Shown here piece after piece: positions 26,433 to 35,582 of a DNA stretch of 64,000 nt; position 1 is the stretch's first letter, and the number at the start of each line of letters is the position of its first letter. The stretch spans positions 2,356,001 to 2,420,000 of the forward strand of contig NZ_CP194411.1 in the NCBI RefSeq assembly GCF_051603425.1, in the 5' to 3' direction. The notes under the pieces were generated by a model. That model saw only the letters and a program-made list of their open reading frames with translations. It made no database searches and had not been told where the DNA came from. The translations under genes were made by a program, and so were the position numbers. The DNA is from Selenomonas sputigena_A. Its GTDB lineage: Bacteria; Bacillota; Negativicutes; Selenomonadales; Selenomonadaceae.

Positions 26433-28094
26433 TTACTTAAACTCCACAAATTCATTCAGACGCGCTCCGCCTTTAATCATCGGTTCGACGAAGCTTTTTT
26501 TCAGTTTCAATACAATGACGCGCGGCTCGTCTGCTTGAGTGGCACGCCTGAACGCATGGATGAATTGTTCCTGTGTCGTGACGGCTTCGGCTTCAATGCC
26601 AAAGCTCTTAGCGTAAGCGACAAAGTCCATCGAATGAGCAAATTCACAGGCAATATAACGCTCCTTATACATGACCTTCTGGAGCTGTCGGATCATGCCA
26701 AGGCTTGAATTATCCATGATGAGCGAGATAACAGGCAATTTGAGACGCGCAATTGTGTAAAGCTCATTTCCCGTCATGCGCATGCCTCCATCGCCTGTGA
26801 TATGAATCATACGGCGCTTCCTGCCATAAGCGACCTGCGCTCCCATAGCAGCGGGCAAGCCGAATCCCATAGTGCCAAGCCCCCCTGAGGTCAGCCATGA
26901 TCTCGGTTCTTCGACACGTAAATGAAGTGCTGCCCACATCTGATGCTGCCCGACATCTGTCGCAAAAGAATATGGCTTGCCCGCTGTTGCAAGTGCAACA
27001 TGGTGCAGCGCCCATGGCACGGTCAGGCAGCCGACCTCATAATCGTAAGCATATTCCCCCCGCCACCGGCGAATATGCTTAAGCCATTCGCCGGTACAAT
27101 GCAAAGGTTCCGGCTGCATCAAGAGACGCAAAATGATTTTCATGTCTCCTGCCAGTCCAATAGAACTTGGAATATTCTTGTCAATCTCAGCAGGATCAAT
27201 ATCGATATGAATGAACTTCGTTCCCTTCATATATTTGACAACATTGCCTGTCTGACGATCGCCAAAACGGCTGCCGAGCGCGATGATTACATCGGATTCA
27301 GCAATCGCATTATTCGCTACTTTGCGCCCATGCATACCGGCAAAACCAACGCACAGGGGATGTGACCGAGGGATGGAACCAAGTCCCATCAATGTCTGTA
27401 CAACGGGAATGCCATAGCGCTCCGCAAAGGCGGTGAGCTCAGCAGCAGCACCTGCATAGATGACGCCGCCGCCTGCAATAATGACAGGTTTCTTTGCACG
27501 GCGAATGACGTCAGCAGCTTCTGCCGCACAAATCAAAAAGTCCGCATCGGGCTTACCCGATTTTTTTGCCTCATGGATACGGCGCTCGTATTTCACGTCT
27601 GCAAAAAAAAGATCGCGGGGAATATCGACAAGCACGGGACCTGGACGCCCGCTGCGCGCGATATCAAAAGCCTCACGCAATGTTGCAACGAGCCTGGCGG
27701 CATCTTTTACCTTAAAATTATGTTTTGTGACAGGCATCGTAATGCCGAGAATATCAGTTTCTTGAAAGGCATCGCGCCCCAAGAGGCCTGTATCCACCTG
27801 TCCCGTGATTGCCACCATGGGGATGGAATCCATAAACGCCGTGGCAATGCCGGTCACGAGATTCGTTGCACCTGGACCCGAGGTTGCAAGACAGACCCCT
27901 ACCTTTCCCGTCGCGCGAGCATAGCCATCTGCAGCATGAGCAGCGCATTGTTCATGCGAAGTAACAATCTGGCGAATATGATCTTCATCATAGAGTGCAT
28001 CATACAGCGGCAAATTCATACCGCCCGGATAGCCGAATATCGTGTCAACACCTTGTTCTTTCAGGCATTCAACAACCGCTTTCGCGCCTCTCAT
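26433..28094 (-). CDS. ilvB: Acetolactate synthase, large (catalytic) subunit
   Basis: Thiamine-diphosphate and FAD enzyme that condenses pyruvate with pyruvate or 2-oxobutyrate, the first common step of valine, leucine and isoleucine synthesis. The 553 residues show the Pyr domain with the catalytic Glu (TSHEQCAAHAADGYAR), the FAD-binding middle domain and the PP domain with the ThDP signature GDGGMRMTGNEL to MDN. The N-terminus starts directly at GAKAVVECL with no extension. It is the last gene of a leuC-leuD-leuB-ilvB run, while its regulatory partner ilvN lies about 4 kb upstream beside ilvC. This split placement is less common than ilvBN together. Confidence 0.95.
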   Translation of the reverse strand: MRGAKAVVECLKEQGVDTIFGYPGGMNLPLYDALYDEDHIRQIVTSHEQCAAHAADGYARATGKVGVCLATSGPGATNLVTGIATAFMDSIPMVAITGQVDTGLLGRDAFQETDILGITMPVTKHNFKVKDAARLVATLREAFDIARSGRPGPVLVDIPRDLFFADVKYERRIHEAKKSGKPDADFLICAAEAADVIRRAKKPVIIAGGGVIYAGAAAELTAFAERYGIPVVQTLMGLGSIPRSHPLCVGFAGMHGRKVANNAIAESDVIIALGSRFGDRQTGNVVKYMKGTKFIHIDIDPAEIDKNIPSSIGLAGDMKIILRLLMQPEPLHCTGEWLKHIRRWRGEYAYDYEVGCLTVPWALHHVALATAGKPYSFATDVGQHQMWAALHLRVEEPRSWLTSGGLGTMGFGLPAAMGAQVAYGRKRRMIHITGDGGMRMTGNELYTIARLKLPVISLIMDNSSLGMIRQLQKVMYKERYIACEFAHSMDFVAYAKSFGIEAEAVTTQEQFIHAFRRATQADEPRVIVLKLKKSFVEPMIKGGARLNEFVEFK

Positions 28095-28121
28095 CGAAGT
28101 CTCTCCTTCCCTGTTTTGCCC

Positions 28122-29189
28122 TTAAATATGCGAAAGCACCGCCTCCGCCATCTCTTCGGTATTCGCTTTCCTGAAGCCTTCCTTCCAGAGATCAACCGTA
28201 CGCCAACCCTCATCCAGAACTGCATCCACAGCCCTCTCGACAGCCTGTGCCGCCTTTTCCTCCTCGAGTGCATAGCGCAGAAGCATTGCCGCTGAGAGAA
28301 TCGTACCAACTGGATTGGCAATCCCCTTGCCTGCAATATCAGGTGCAGAACCATGAATCGGCTCGAAGAGGCTTGTTTTTTCGCCGATACTCGCCGACGG
28401 CATCATGCCGATGGAACCGCCGACAACAGCCGCCTCATCCGAAAGAATATCACCAAAAAGATTGCCTGTGACAATGACATCAAACTGTGTAGGCTTCACG
28501 GCAAGCTGCATGGCACAATTGTCAACATAAAGGTTGTTAAGCTCCACCTCTGGATAATCCTTCGCCACCTGCACGACGGTGCGCCGCCAGAGGCGCGACG
28601 TCGCGAGTACGTTCGCCTTATCGACGCTTGTCACATGGGCACGGCGAAGTTTCGCTGTCTCAAAGGCCAGCTTAGCAATGCGTTCCACCTCGGGCACGGA
28701 ATAATTTTCAAGATCCCATGCTCGCTCATATCCATCCTTTATTTCACTTTCACATTTATCGCCAAAATAAATGCCGCCAATCAGCTCACGCACAATCAAA
28801 AGATCTGCACCTCGAACCAGTTCAGGCTTCAAAGGTGAGTACTCAACGAGAGAATCCGCGACCTTTACAGGGCGAAGGTTTGCATAGAGCCCCAAACCTT
28901 TTCGAAGTCCCAGAATTGCCTTTTCCGGACGCAGAGCAGGAGCAACATCATCCCATTTGTCACCGCCCACGGCACCGAAAAGGACGCCGTCCGCTGCCTG
29001 CGCAGCCAAAAGGGTTGCCTCAGGAAGCGGGGTCCCGCACTTATCGTAAGCAGTACCACCCGCATCATGTTCTTCGTAGGAAAGCTCCAAAGCAAATTTT
29101 TCCGCTGCTTTTTTTAACACAGCAACAGCCGCATCCGTTATTTCCCTGCCAATGCCGTCGCCAGGAATAACTACGATTTTTCTTGCCAT
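28122..29189 (-). CDS. leuB: 3-isopropylmalate dehydrogenase
   Basis: NAD-dependent oxidative decarboxylation of 3-isopropylmalate in leucine synthesis. 355 residues, the usual length. Visible marks: VIPGDGIGREIT at the N-terminus, the substrate-binding RELIGGIYFG, the Tyr/Lys region and the metal-binding signature NLFGDILSDEAAVVGGSIGM. The C-terminal FEPIHGSAPDIAGKGIANP is the nucleotide-binding loop of the decarboxylating dehydrogenase family. Its start abuts the leuD stop (shared base), and ilvB follows after 27 bases. Confidence 0.97.
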   Translation of the reverse strand: MARKIVVIPGDGIGREITDAAVAVLKKAAEKFALELSYEEHDAGGTAYDKCGTPLPEATLLAAQAADGVLFGAVGGDKWDDVAPALRPEKAILGLRKGLGLYANLRPVKVADSLVEYSPLKPELVRGADLLIVRELIGGIYFGDKCESEIKDGYERAWDLENYSVPEVERIAKLAFETAKLRRAHVTSVDKANVLATSRLWRRTVVQVAKDYPEVELNNLYVDNCAMQLAVKPTQFDVIVTGNLFGDILSDEAAVVGGSIGMMPSASIGEKTSLFEPIHGSAPDIAGKGIANPVGTILSAAMLLRYALEEEKAAQAVERAVDAVLDEGWRTVDLWKEGFRKANTEEMAEAVLSHI

Positions 29190-29683
29190 CAGAGTTCCCC
29201 CTTTTCCTTAATATAGTGAATGAGTCCGCCCGCTTTAGCGATTTCCTGCACAAACCCCGGCAGCGGATGTGCATGAAAAACATCGCCTGTTGTGAGATTT
29301 TCGATAGTCCCCGTCGTAGTATCAACACGCAATTCATCGTTCGCGTGGATTTTCTCCACATCATCGCCGATTTCCAGAAGAGGCAGACCTATGTTGATGC
29401 CGTTACGATAAAAGATTCGCGCAAAATCTGACGCAATGATTACGGGGATGCCCGATGCCTTAATGGCCACAGGTGCGTGTTCACGCGAAGAACCGCAGCC
29501 AAAATTTTTCCCGCCAACCATGATATCGCCTTCCTGCACATTCTTCGCGAACGTTTCATCGATATCGACCATACAGTGTTCGGCAAGTTCCTTGGGATCA
29601 AAGCTATTCAGATAGCGCGCAGGAATAATAACATCCGTATCAATATTGTCGCCGTAACGCCAAACTTTTCCTTGCAAATTCAT
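29189..29683 (-). CDS. leuD: 3-isopropylmalate dehydratase, small subunit
   Basis: Swivelling-domain subunit of isopropylmalate isomerase, which works with LeuC. At 164 residues it is the short form that pairs with the short archaeal/Firmicute-type LeuC found here. GDNIDTDVIIPARYL and the substrate-binding loop NFGCGSSREHAPVAIKASG are both intact. It starts one base after the leuC stop and its own stop shares a base with the leuB start, showing tight coupling. Confidence 0.96.
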   Translation of the reverse strand: MNLQGKVWRYGDNIDTDVIIPARYLNSFDPKELAEHCMVDIDETFAKNVQEGDIMVGGKNFGCGSSREHAPVAIKASGIPVIIASDFARIFYRNGINIGLPLLEIGDDVEKIHANDELRVDTTTGTIENLTTGDVFHAHPLPGFVQEIAKAGGLIHYIKEKGEL

Positions 29684-29684
29684 C

Positions 29685-30944
29685 TCACTTTACCTCCTCC
29701 GGCGCCGCAATTTTACCGAGAATGGCACTTGCTGCCGCCACATGCGGTCCTGCCAGATAAACCTCGCTGTCCACATGTCCCATACGTCCGCGGAAATTGC
29801 GGTTTGTCGTCGAAACACATCGTTCGCCTGCCGTGAGGATTCCCATATAGCCACCAAGGCAAGGCCCGCATGTGGGGGCAGCGACAGCACAGCCTGCATC
29901 GATAAACGTATCGATATAGCCAAGGTGCATGGCCTCCTGATATACCGCTTGACTGCCGGGAATCACGATGCAGCGCACATCGGGATGAACCTCATGTCCC
30001 TTGAGGATACCTGCCGAAATTTCCAGGTCCTCCAGTCTGCCGTTTGTACAGGAACCGATAACCACCTGGTCAATCTTGATCTCATCAATATCCATAACAC
30101 GCTTCGTATTGCCGGGCAAATGAGGGAAAGCAACAACAGGCCGCAGTTTGGAGAGATTGATTTCAACCGCCTGGCAATACTTTGCATCTGGGTCGGATGC
30201 TACAGGCTCATAAGAGCCCTGCACACGTCCCTCAACATATTCCTTCGTTTTTTCATCAAAGGGGAAAATACCATTTTTGCCGCCTGCCTCGATCGCCATA
30301 TTGGCAATCGTCAAACGATCCGTCATCGTAAGTTCCGCAACTCCCTCACCCGTAAACTCAAGCGATTTATAGAGTGCGCCATCCACACCAATCATGCCGA
30401 TAAGCGTCAGGATAACATCTTTGCCGTTAATATCGTCAGGCTTCTTTCCCGTAAGATGCACTTTGATGGTCTCCGGTACTTTGAACCACGCGGTTCCCGT
30501 CGCCATGCCGACAGCAAGATCCGTTGTGCCGACACCTGTTGAAAAGCCGTTCAAAGCGCCATAGGTACATGTATGCGAATCTGCGCCAATCGTCAGCATT
30601 CCCGGTCCCACGAGACCAAACTCAGGCAGGATGACATGCTCAATACCGACACGGCCAATCTCGAAATAGTTCTTAATTTTATGCTTTTTCGCAAAATCAC
30701 GCACAATCTTGCCGAGGGCAGCTGCCTTGATGTCCTTTGCCGGTTGGAAATGATCGGGAACAAGCGCAATCTTCTCGTTGTCAAAAACAGGGCGACCGAT
30801 GCGTTCAAACTCCTTGATGGACGGCGGAGCCGTGATATCGTTCGCAAGCACCATATCAAGGCGGCAAGTAATTAGCTGCCCCGGCTCGACATAATCGAGG
30901 CCTGCATGGCGCGCAAGAATTTTTTCGGTCATATTCATTCCCAT
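29685..30944 (-). CDS. leuC: 3-isopropylmalate dehydratase, large subunit
   Basis: Aconitase-family subunit carrying the [4Fe-4S] cluster of isopropylmalate isomerase. At 419 residues it is the compact type-2 form. Cluster ligands are visible in VIGSCTNGRLEDL and in APTCGPCLGG. The substrate region ADSHTCTYGALNGFSTGVG is present. I place the start at the ATG at 30944, 7 bases after AGGAGG. The frame is open a further 37 codons upstream, but those codons have no ribosome-binding site and no family resemblance. First gene of leuCDB-ilvB. Confidence 0.96.
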   Translation of the reverse strand: MGMNMTEKILARHAGLDYVEPGQLITCRLDMVLANDITAPPSIKEFERIGRPVFDNEKIALVPDHFQPAKDIKAAALGKIVRDFAKKHKIKNYFEIGRVGIEHVILPEFGLVGPGMLTIGADSHTCTYGALNGFSTGVGTTDLAVGMATGTAWFKVPETIKVHLTGKKPDDINGKDVILTLIGMIGVDGALYKSLEFTGEGVAELTMTDRLTIANMAIEAGGKNGIFPFDEKTKEYVEGRVQGSYEPVASDPDAKYCQAVEINLSKLRPVVAFPHLPGNTKRVMDIDEIKIDQVVIGSCTNGRLEDLEISAGILKGHEVHPDVRCIVIPGSQAVYQEAMHLGYIDTFIDAGCAVAAPTCGPCLGGYMGILTAGERCVSTTNRNFRGRMGHVDSEVYLAGPHVAAASAILGKIAAPEEVK

Positions 30945-31063
30945 GGAATTTCCTCCTGATAAAATATTCTGGCTGCTATAGAGCGTCCTTAGTACAAGCC
31001 GTGAACAAAACACATACTGCAGATTCATCGACATGACCAATAGCTCCCGAAACAATCGAAAGA

Positions 31064-31122
31064 AAACGGCTTACACCCTATTATATCATAAGGAATGATA
31101 CCATAAGGACGGTAAGCCGTTT
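31064..31122 (-). terminator. Hairpin after ilvC (probable terminator)
   Basis: Minus strand AAACGGCTTAC pairs with GTAAGCCGTTT around a 37-base loop that itself contains a small TATCAT/ATGATA stem, followed by TTCTTTC. It lies about 30 bases after the ilvC stop and 120 before leuC. The large loop and weak T run make it an imperfect terminator, so some read-through to leuC is possible. Confidence 0.55.
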
Positions 31123-31151
31123 CAAGTTTCAAAGTTTGTTGCGGTGCAAAA

Positions 31152-32165
31152 TCAGAACTCGAGCTCTTTCTGATCCTTGAGCCAACTCATCATGCCGCGC
31201 AGTTCGCCTCCGACCTTCTCAATCTGATGCTCAGCGTGGATGCGACGCTCAGCGAGAAAGTTTGCACGACCAGCAGCACGGTTTTCAAGAAGCCAGTTGC
31301 GGGCAAACGTACCGTTTTGGATTTCCTTCAAAAGCTGCTTCATTTCCGCCTTGACCGCCGGCGTAACAATGCGCGGACCGGCCATGTAGTCACCGTATTC
31401 CGCCGTATCGGAAATGGATTTGCGCATTTTCGCCATACCGCCTTCATAAAGGAGGTCAACAATGAGCTTCATTTCATGGAAGCATTCAAAATATGCCATC
31501 TCCGGCTTATATCCCGCCTCAACAAGCGTTTCGAAACCAGCCTGCATCAAAGCGCAAACACCGCCGCAAAGAACAGCCTGCTCGCCGAAGAGATCCGTTT
31601 CCGTTTCATCCTTAAACGTTGTCTCGATAGCACCGGCACGCGTGCCGCCAATGCCGCGAGCATAAGCGAGGGCAATATCAAAGCAATTTCCCGTCGGGTT
31701 CTGGTAAACCGCGAAAACGACAGGAACGCCGCCGCCTTCAACAAAAGTACGGCGTACAAGATGACCGGGGCCTTTCGGTGCAACCATGAATACATCGATA
31801 TCTTCCGGTGCAACAATCTGCTGAAAATGAATATTGAAACCATGCGCGAAAGCAAGAGCACTGCCGGACTTCAAGTTCGGGGCAATTTCGTTTTTATAGA
31901 CATCCGCCTGCTTCTCATCCGGAATCAGGATCATTGTGATATCCGCCTGCTTGACAGCATCAGCGACAGACAGAACCTTGAGATCATGTGATTCAGCAAT
32001 CGCCTTGGATTTCGATCCTTCATAAAGGCCAACAACAACATTGACGCCGCTCTCCTTGAGATTCAGTGCATGTGCATGACCCTGGCTGCCATAGCCGATG
32101 ATAGCGACCGTCTTGCCCCTCATGACCTCCCAGTTCACATCCTGATCATAGTAAGTTTTTGCCAT
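31152..32165 (-). CDS. ilvC: Ketol-acid reductoisomerase
   Basis: NAD(P)H enzyme that isomerises and reduces acetolactate to dihydroxyisovalerate. 337 residues, the short class I form. The N-terminal Rossmann domain has GYGSQGHAHALNLKESG, and the cofactor-specificity loop reads LYEGSKSKA, with serines typical of NADPH use. The C-terminal knotted domain keeps the metal-binding Asp/Glu residues, including DLFGEQAVLCGG. The start at 32165 is preceded by GAGGAG. It overlaps the end of ilvN by about 20 bases, so ilvN and ilvC are translated together. Confidence 0.97.
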   Translation of the reverse strand: MAKTYYDQDVNWEVMRGKTVAIIGYGSQGHAHALNLKESGVNVVVGLYEGSKSKAIAESHDLKVLSVADAVKQADITMILIPDEKQADVYKNEIAPNLKSGSALAFAHGFNIHFQQIVAPEDIDVFMVAPKGPGHLVRRTFVEGGGVPVVFAVYQNPTGNCFDIALAYARGIGGTRAGAIETTFKDETETDLFGEQAVLCGGVCALMQAGFETLVEAGYKPEMAYFECFHEMKLIVDLLYEGGMAKMRKSISDTAEYGDYMAGPRIVTPAVKAEMKQLLKEIQNGTFARNWLLENRAAGRANFLAERRIHAEHQIEKVGGELRGMMSWLKDQKELEF

Positions 32166-32676
32166 AGTACTCTCTCTCCTCACAATTTTGGTAAATGGTA
32201 TGTTCGCCGCGCTCCAAAGCTATGAGCCCTGTACGAATTGTCTCCAAGATGCCATAAGGCGAAAGAAGCTGCAGGAACGCCGTAACCTTCTCATCGTCCC
32301 CCGTGATCTCGAAAATCAAGGTTGTCGGGCGCACATCAATAACGTGTGCACGGAAAAGCTCCGCCATCTTAAGCACATCGAGACGATTCGTGTCATCCGC
32401 CTTCACCTTGATGAGCGTCATGCCGCGAAAAACAGATGTCCCCGTCTGAAGCGCCTGTACCTCGACAACGTCCGGAAGCTTTTCAAGCTGCTTCATCATC
32501 TGGTCAACAAGTTCTTCGTCTCCCTGCACGACGACGGTAATCCTGGAAAATTCCGCGGTCTCCGTCACTCCCACCGACAAGCTGTCGATATTGAACTCAC
32601 GCCGCGAAAACATGCTTGCAACACGAACAAGTACGCCAGACTGGTTCCTCACGAGTATGGAAAGCACATGTCGCAT
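32146..32676 (-). CDS. ilvN: Acetolactate synthase, small (regulatory) subunit
   Basis: ACT-domain subunit that binds valine and stimulates the catalytic subunit. 176 residues: ACT domain at about 1-80 (HVLSILVRNQSGVLVRVASM) and the C-terminal ACT-like domain (about 85-165). The ATG at 32676 has AGGAGG 7 bases before it. The upstream extension of the open frame overlaps the promoter and is not coding. First gene of ilvN-ilvC; its catalytic partner ilvB lies downstream in the leu block. Confidence 0.96.
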   Translation of the reverse strand: MRHVLSILVRNQSGVLVRVASMFSRREFNIDSLSVGVTETAEFSRITVVVQGDEELVDQMMKQLEKLPDVVEVQALQTGTSVFRGMTLIKVKADDTNRLDVLKMAELFRAHVIDVRPTTLIFEITGDDEKVTAFLQLLSPYGILETIRTGLIALERGEHTIYQNCEEREYYGKNLL

Positions 32677-32719
32677 CTGAAATCCTCCTAACACCTGTAC
32701 CTGTTGTAAACATGTATAC

Positions 32720-32748
32720 ATTATGGCAATATACCCTTTGTTTGTCAA
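32720..32748 (-). promoter_or_regulatory. Consensus-like promoter of ilvN-ilvC
   Basis: Minus strand TTGACA (32743-32748), exactly 17 bases, then CATAAT (32720-32725), about 45 bases before ilvN. No T-box or leader-peptide run of branched-chain codons is visible in this short leader. Confidence 0.85.
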
Positions 32749-32896
32749 CAGGATTTTCCTCTTGTTTCCATGAAAAATATAGGTATAATTATAGAAAGTC
32801 TTTTATGAGCAGCACCAAAAGAAGCGGATCAAATACTCTTGGCAAACAAAATTTAAAAGGCTTACCTATCCGAAACGACATTGCAGGAGGCATCGC

Positions 32897-34060
32897 ATGG
32901 CAAAAACAGCGAAAAAAAGCATCTTGAGCAACGCGCGGGCACTCGACGGAATTGTCGAACCTCTCCTGTTGTGGTTTTACGGCGAAAAGCGCTCTCTGCC
33001 CTGGCGCGAAGAGCCAACACCGTATCGCGTATGGATTTCGGAAATCATGCTTCAACAGACTCGAGTCGAAGCCGTAAAGCCTTATTTTTCACGTTTCATT
33101 GAAGCCTTGCCTGATGTCCATGCACTTGCCGAAGCGGATGAGGACACGCTGCTGAAGCTTTGGGAGGGTCTCGGATATTATAGCCGCGCACGTCATCTGC
33201 GAGAAGCGGCGCGCATCGTTTGCCGCAGCTTTAGCGGCGAACTGCCCGCAGACTTCGATGCGCTTCTCACCTTGCCCGGCATCGGACGCTATACAGCAGG
33301 CGCCGTCTCTTCCATTGCCTTCGGGAAACGTACGGCAGCGGTAGACGGCAATGTACTGCGCGTCGTCATGCGCCTCATCGCCTCATCTGCCGATATCCTC
33401 AAGGAAAGTACGAAACGCGCGGTAGAAGAAGCCCTGCTTGCACGTCTTCCCCAAAAGCCCGGCGATTTCAACCAGGCTTTGATGGAATTAGGCGCACTCA
33501 TTTGCTTGCCGCGCGGTGCGGCACGATGTCCCGACTGCCCGCTAAAGCGCTTTTGCCTGGCAGCAGATCTGGGAATTCAAGCAGAATTGCCTAAAAAGAC
33601 TCCGCCGAAGAAAAGACGCACGGAAAAACTCACGATTCTTATACTGTCGCAGAACGGAAAAATCGCCCTGAAAAAACGTCCTTCAAAAGGGCTCCTTGCA
33701 GGACTTTGGGGGCTGCCCTCACTTCCTGGCCATTGGAGCAAAGAAGAACTGATGAAAGAACTCCATTTGTTGGGCTTTTCCCCTGCAAAACTTACGAAAC
33801 TTCCAGCAGCAAAGCATATATTCTCTCATATCACATGGCAAATGATCGGCTGGCGAATCGAAATCGATGAGCCAAGCCCCCCTCCCGCTCTCCAAACATT
33901 TTCCTCGCATTCTTCCCAACTTCGCGAAACATCTGTCTCTTATGGCAGTATACCCAAGGAATCTCCTTCTTTTTTCTGGGCAACAGAAAAAGAGATGCTT
34001 GATACCTACAGCATCCCTGCCGCCTACCGCAGCTATTTTCCCTATATATCGGAAATATAA
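32897..34060 (+). CDS. mutY: A/G-specific adenine DNA glycosylase
   Basis: Removes adenine mispaired with 8-oxoguanine. 387 residues. The helix-hairpin-helix region shows LPGIGRYTAGAVSSIAFG and the catalytic Asp in VDGNVLRV. The iron-sulphur site is visible as CLPRGAARCPDCPLKRFC (Cx6Cx2Cx5C pattern). The catalytic Glu lies in IMLQQTRVEAV. The C-terminal NUDIX-like domain (about 240-360) contains IALKKRPSKGLLAGLWGLPS, used for recognising the oxidised guanine. AGGAGG lies 7 bases before the ATG. An MFS transporter gene follows after 31 bases. Confidence 0.95.
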   Translation: MAKTAKKSILSNARALDGIVEPLLLWFYGEKRSLPWREEPTPYRVWISEIMLQQTRVEAVKPYFSRFIEALPDVHALAEADEDTLLKLWEGLGYYSRARHLREAARIVCRSFSGELPADFDALLTLPGIGRYTAGAVSSIAFGKRTAAVDGNVLRVVMRLIASSADILKESTKRAVEEALLARLPQKPGDFNQALMELGALICLPRGAARCPDCPLKRFCLAADLGIQAELPKKTPPKKRRTEKLTILILSQNGKIALKKRPSKGLLAGLWGLPSLPGHWSKEELMKELHLLGFSPAKLTKLPAAKHIFSHITWQMIGWRIEIDEPSPPPALQTFSSHSSQLRETSVSYGSIPKESPSFFWATEKEMLDTYSIPAAYRSYFPYISEI

Positions 34061-34091
34061 ATTGCTGCAGCATTTCTTCTCGAGGTACGTT

Positions 34092-35297
34092 ATGAACTGG
34101 AAACTCACTCTTGCCGTCCTGGTCTGCAACATTCTTTTTATGTCTGCAAGCTATACAATGCTCATTCCGTTTTTACCACTCTATTTAACAAATGAACTCG
34201 ACGTTGCCCAAAATTCTGTCAACCTTTGGTCGGGACTCGTCTTCTCTGCTTCCTTTGTCGTCAGTGCCATTATGGCGCCGATTTGGGGCCGTCTTGCCGA
34301 CCGGCACGGCAAAAGACTTATGGCGATTCGCTCAAGTCTCCTTCTCTCCTTGAGTTATCTCCTCTGCGGCATTGTCCAGACGCCGGAACAGCTCGTCGCC
34401 GCACGCCTTGTGCAAGGCTTCAGTGCCGGCCTTTGGCCTATGGATCTCGCCATCATGTCCGTTTACGCGCCGCCTGCACGCTTGGGGCTCTGTCTCGGCA
34501 TCATGCAAGGCGTCCTGACGGCGGGCGGCGTCATCGGCCCCCTCCTCGGCGGTACGCTTGCCGAATTCTTCGGCATGAGACTGTCTTTTTTCGTCGGCGC
34601 AGCCGCACTCTTTCTAAATTGTTTGATGTTCATCTTCATCATCAAAGAACCGCCAGCAACAAAACCGAAAGCAAGTGAAAACACCGACCAAAAACATCAT
34701 TCCCTTCTTTCCCTGCCTCTGATACGCCATCTTCTCATCGCCGGGCTTCTCGTGCAAATGGTCATCCTCATCCTTCAGCCCATCATCACAACATACATTG
34801 TCTCACTTGCAGGAAATTTACCAAACCTCGTCTTTGTTTCCGGCCTCGTCTTTTCTCTCGGCGGCATCGCCGGAGCAATAGCGGCACCGGCTTGGGGAGC
34901 TTTCGGGCAACGTCGCGGCTTCATCCGCTCCATGATGTTTGCACTCGGCTGTGCAGGTGCAGGAATCATGTTCCAGGGAATTCCTGATGATCTCTGCACC
35001 TTTGCTGTCATGCAGTTTATCTGCGGTCTCTTTTTTGCAGGCATCCACCCCGCCATCAATGCACTTCTCGCACATCACAGCCCTGCCGATGCCAAGGGGC
35101 AAATCTTCGGCCTCCTCTTCGCCGCGCAGCAAATAGGTTCCATAGCAGGTCCCGTTCTCGGCGGTCTTATCGCAACATTCTTCGGTATGAAATACGTTTT
35201 CTTTCTCGCCGGCACGATCCTGCTTGCCCTTGCAGTTTTCATCCATCAGCGCTTTACCAGAGTTCGCGGGCTGCGCAAACTCTTCAAAACCGCATAG
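34092..35297 (+). CDS. MFS transporter, drug-efflux (DHA1) type
   Basis: A 401-residue membrane protein with twelve predicted helices. The first-loop signature of the major facilitator superfamily is clear (APIWGRLADRHGKRLMAIRS, motif A), and motif C (GVIGPLLGGTLAEFFG) marks a proton-driven antiporter of the drug-efflux group. Motif A-like sequence recurs in the second half (APAWGAFGQRRGF). I use the ATG at 34092 with GAGG 6 bases upstream; the frame is open for 75 codons further 5', but that part overlaps mutY and has no family resemblance. The substrate is unknown. It may be cotranscribed with mutY. Confidence 0.88.
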   Translation: MNWKLTLAVLVCNILFMSASYTMLIPFLPLYLTNELDVAQNSVNLWSGLVFSASFVVSAIMAPIWGRLADRHGKRLMAIRSSLLLSLSYLLCGIVQTPEQLVAARLVQGFSAGLWPMDLAIMSVYAPPARLGLCLGIMQGVLTAGGVIGPLLGGTLAEFFGMRLSFFVGAAALFLNCLMFIFIIKEPPATKPKASENTDQKHHSLLSLPLIRHLLIAGLLVQMVILILQPIITTYIVSLAGNLPNLVFVSGLVFSLGGIAGAIAAPAWGAFGQRRGFIRSMMFALGCAGAGIMFQGIPDDLCTFAVMQFICGLFFAGIHPAINALLAHHSPADAKGQIFGLLFAAQQIGSIAGPVLGGLIATFFGMKYVFFLAGTILLALAVFIHQRFTRVRGLRKLFKTA

Positions 35298-35533
35298 ACT
35301 ATACGACATGGTCTTTCTCCCACTTACGGCACCCTGCACGGGGAACGCTGCCCCCATATTGTAAAAAACGAATTGACCTGCCGCCATCTTCCGGCGTATT
35401 TGGGCCGCCCATGAGGAATTTCCTAATTTCCTGCCGCACATAAGCTCTTCGGCGAAAATTTCATCCGCATAAAAATAGACCAGTTCGCCAACGCAGTTGG
35501 AAAACTGATCCATGAACAGCTGCAACGGAGCTG
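35298..35533. other. Unexplained spacer between MFS gene and terminator
   Basis: About 235 bases with no gene I can support. On the minus strand an open frame with protein-like composition (ELVYFYADEIFAEEL, then AAQIRRKMAAGQFVFYNM) covers it, but it runs on into the antisense of the MFS gene and has no ribosome-binding site. It may be a decayed gene. Confidence 0.35.
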
Positions 35534-35562
35534 ACCGCCGCCCGCAAGAGCGGCGGTTTTTA
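35534..35562 (+). terminator. Intrinsic terminator of mutY-MFS
   Basis: ACCGCCGC pairs with GCGGCGGT, followed by TTTTT on the plus strand. It lies 236 bases past the MFS stop, so the transcript would have a long 3' part. Confidence 0.8.
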
Positions 35563-35582
35563 TCCATCGGGAGCGAACACAG

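Noticed and set aside
30945..31055. 37-codon N-terminal extension of LeuC
   Set aside because: The ATG at 30944 has a perfect AGGAGG at the right distance and the family N-terminus begins there.
30945..31151. T-box or leucine attenuator in front of leuC
   Set aside because: No T-box consensus, specifier-like stem or run of Leu codons with overlapping hairpins is visible; the only strong hairpin is best explained as the end of ilvNC.
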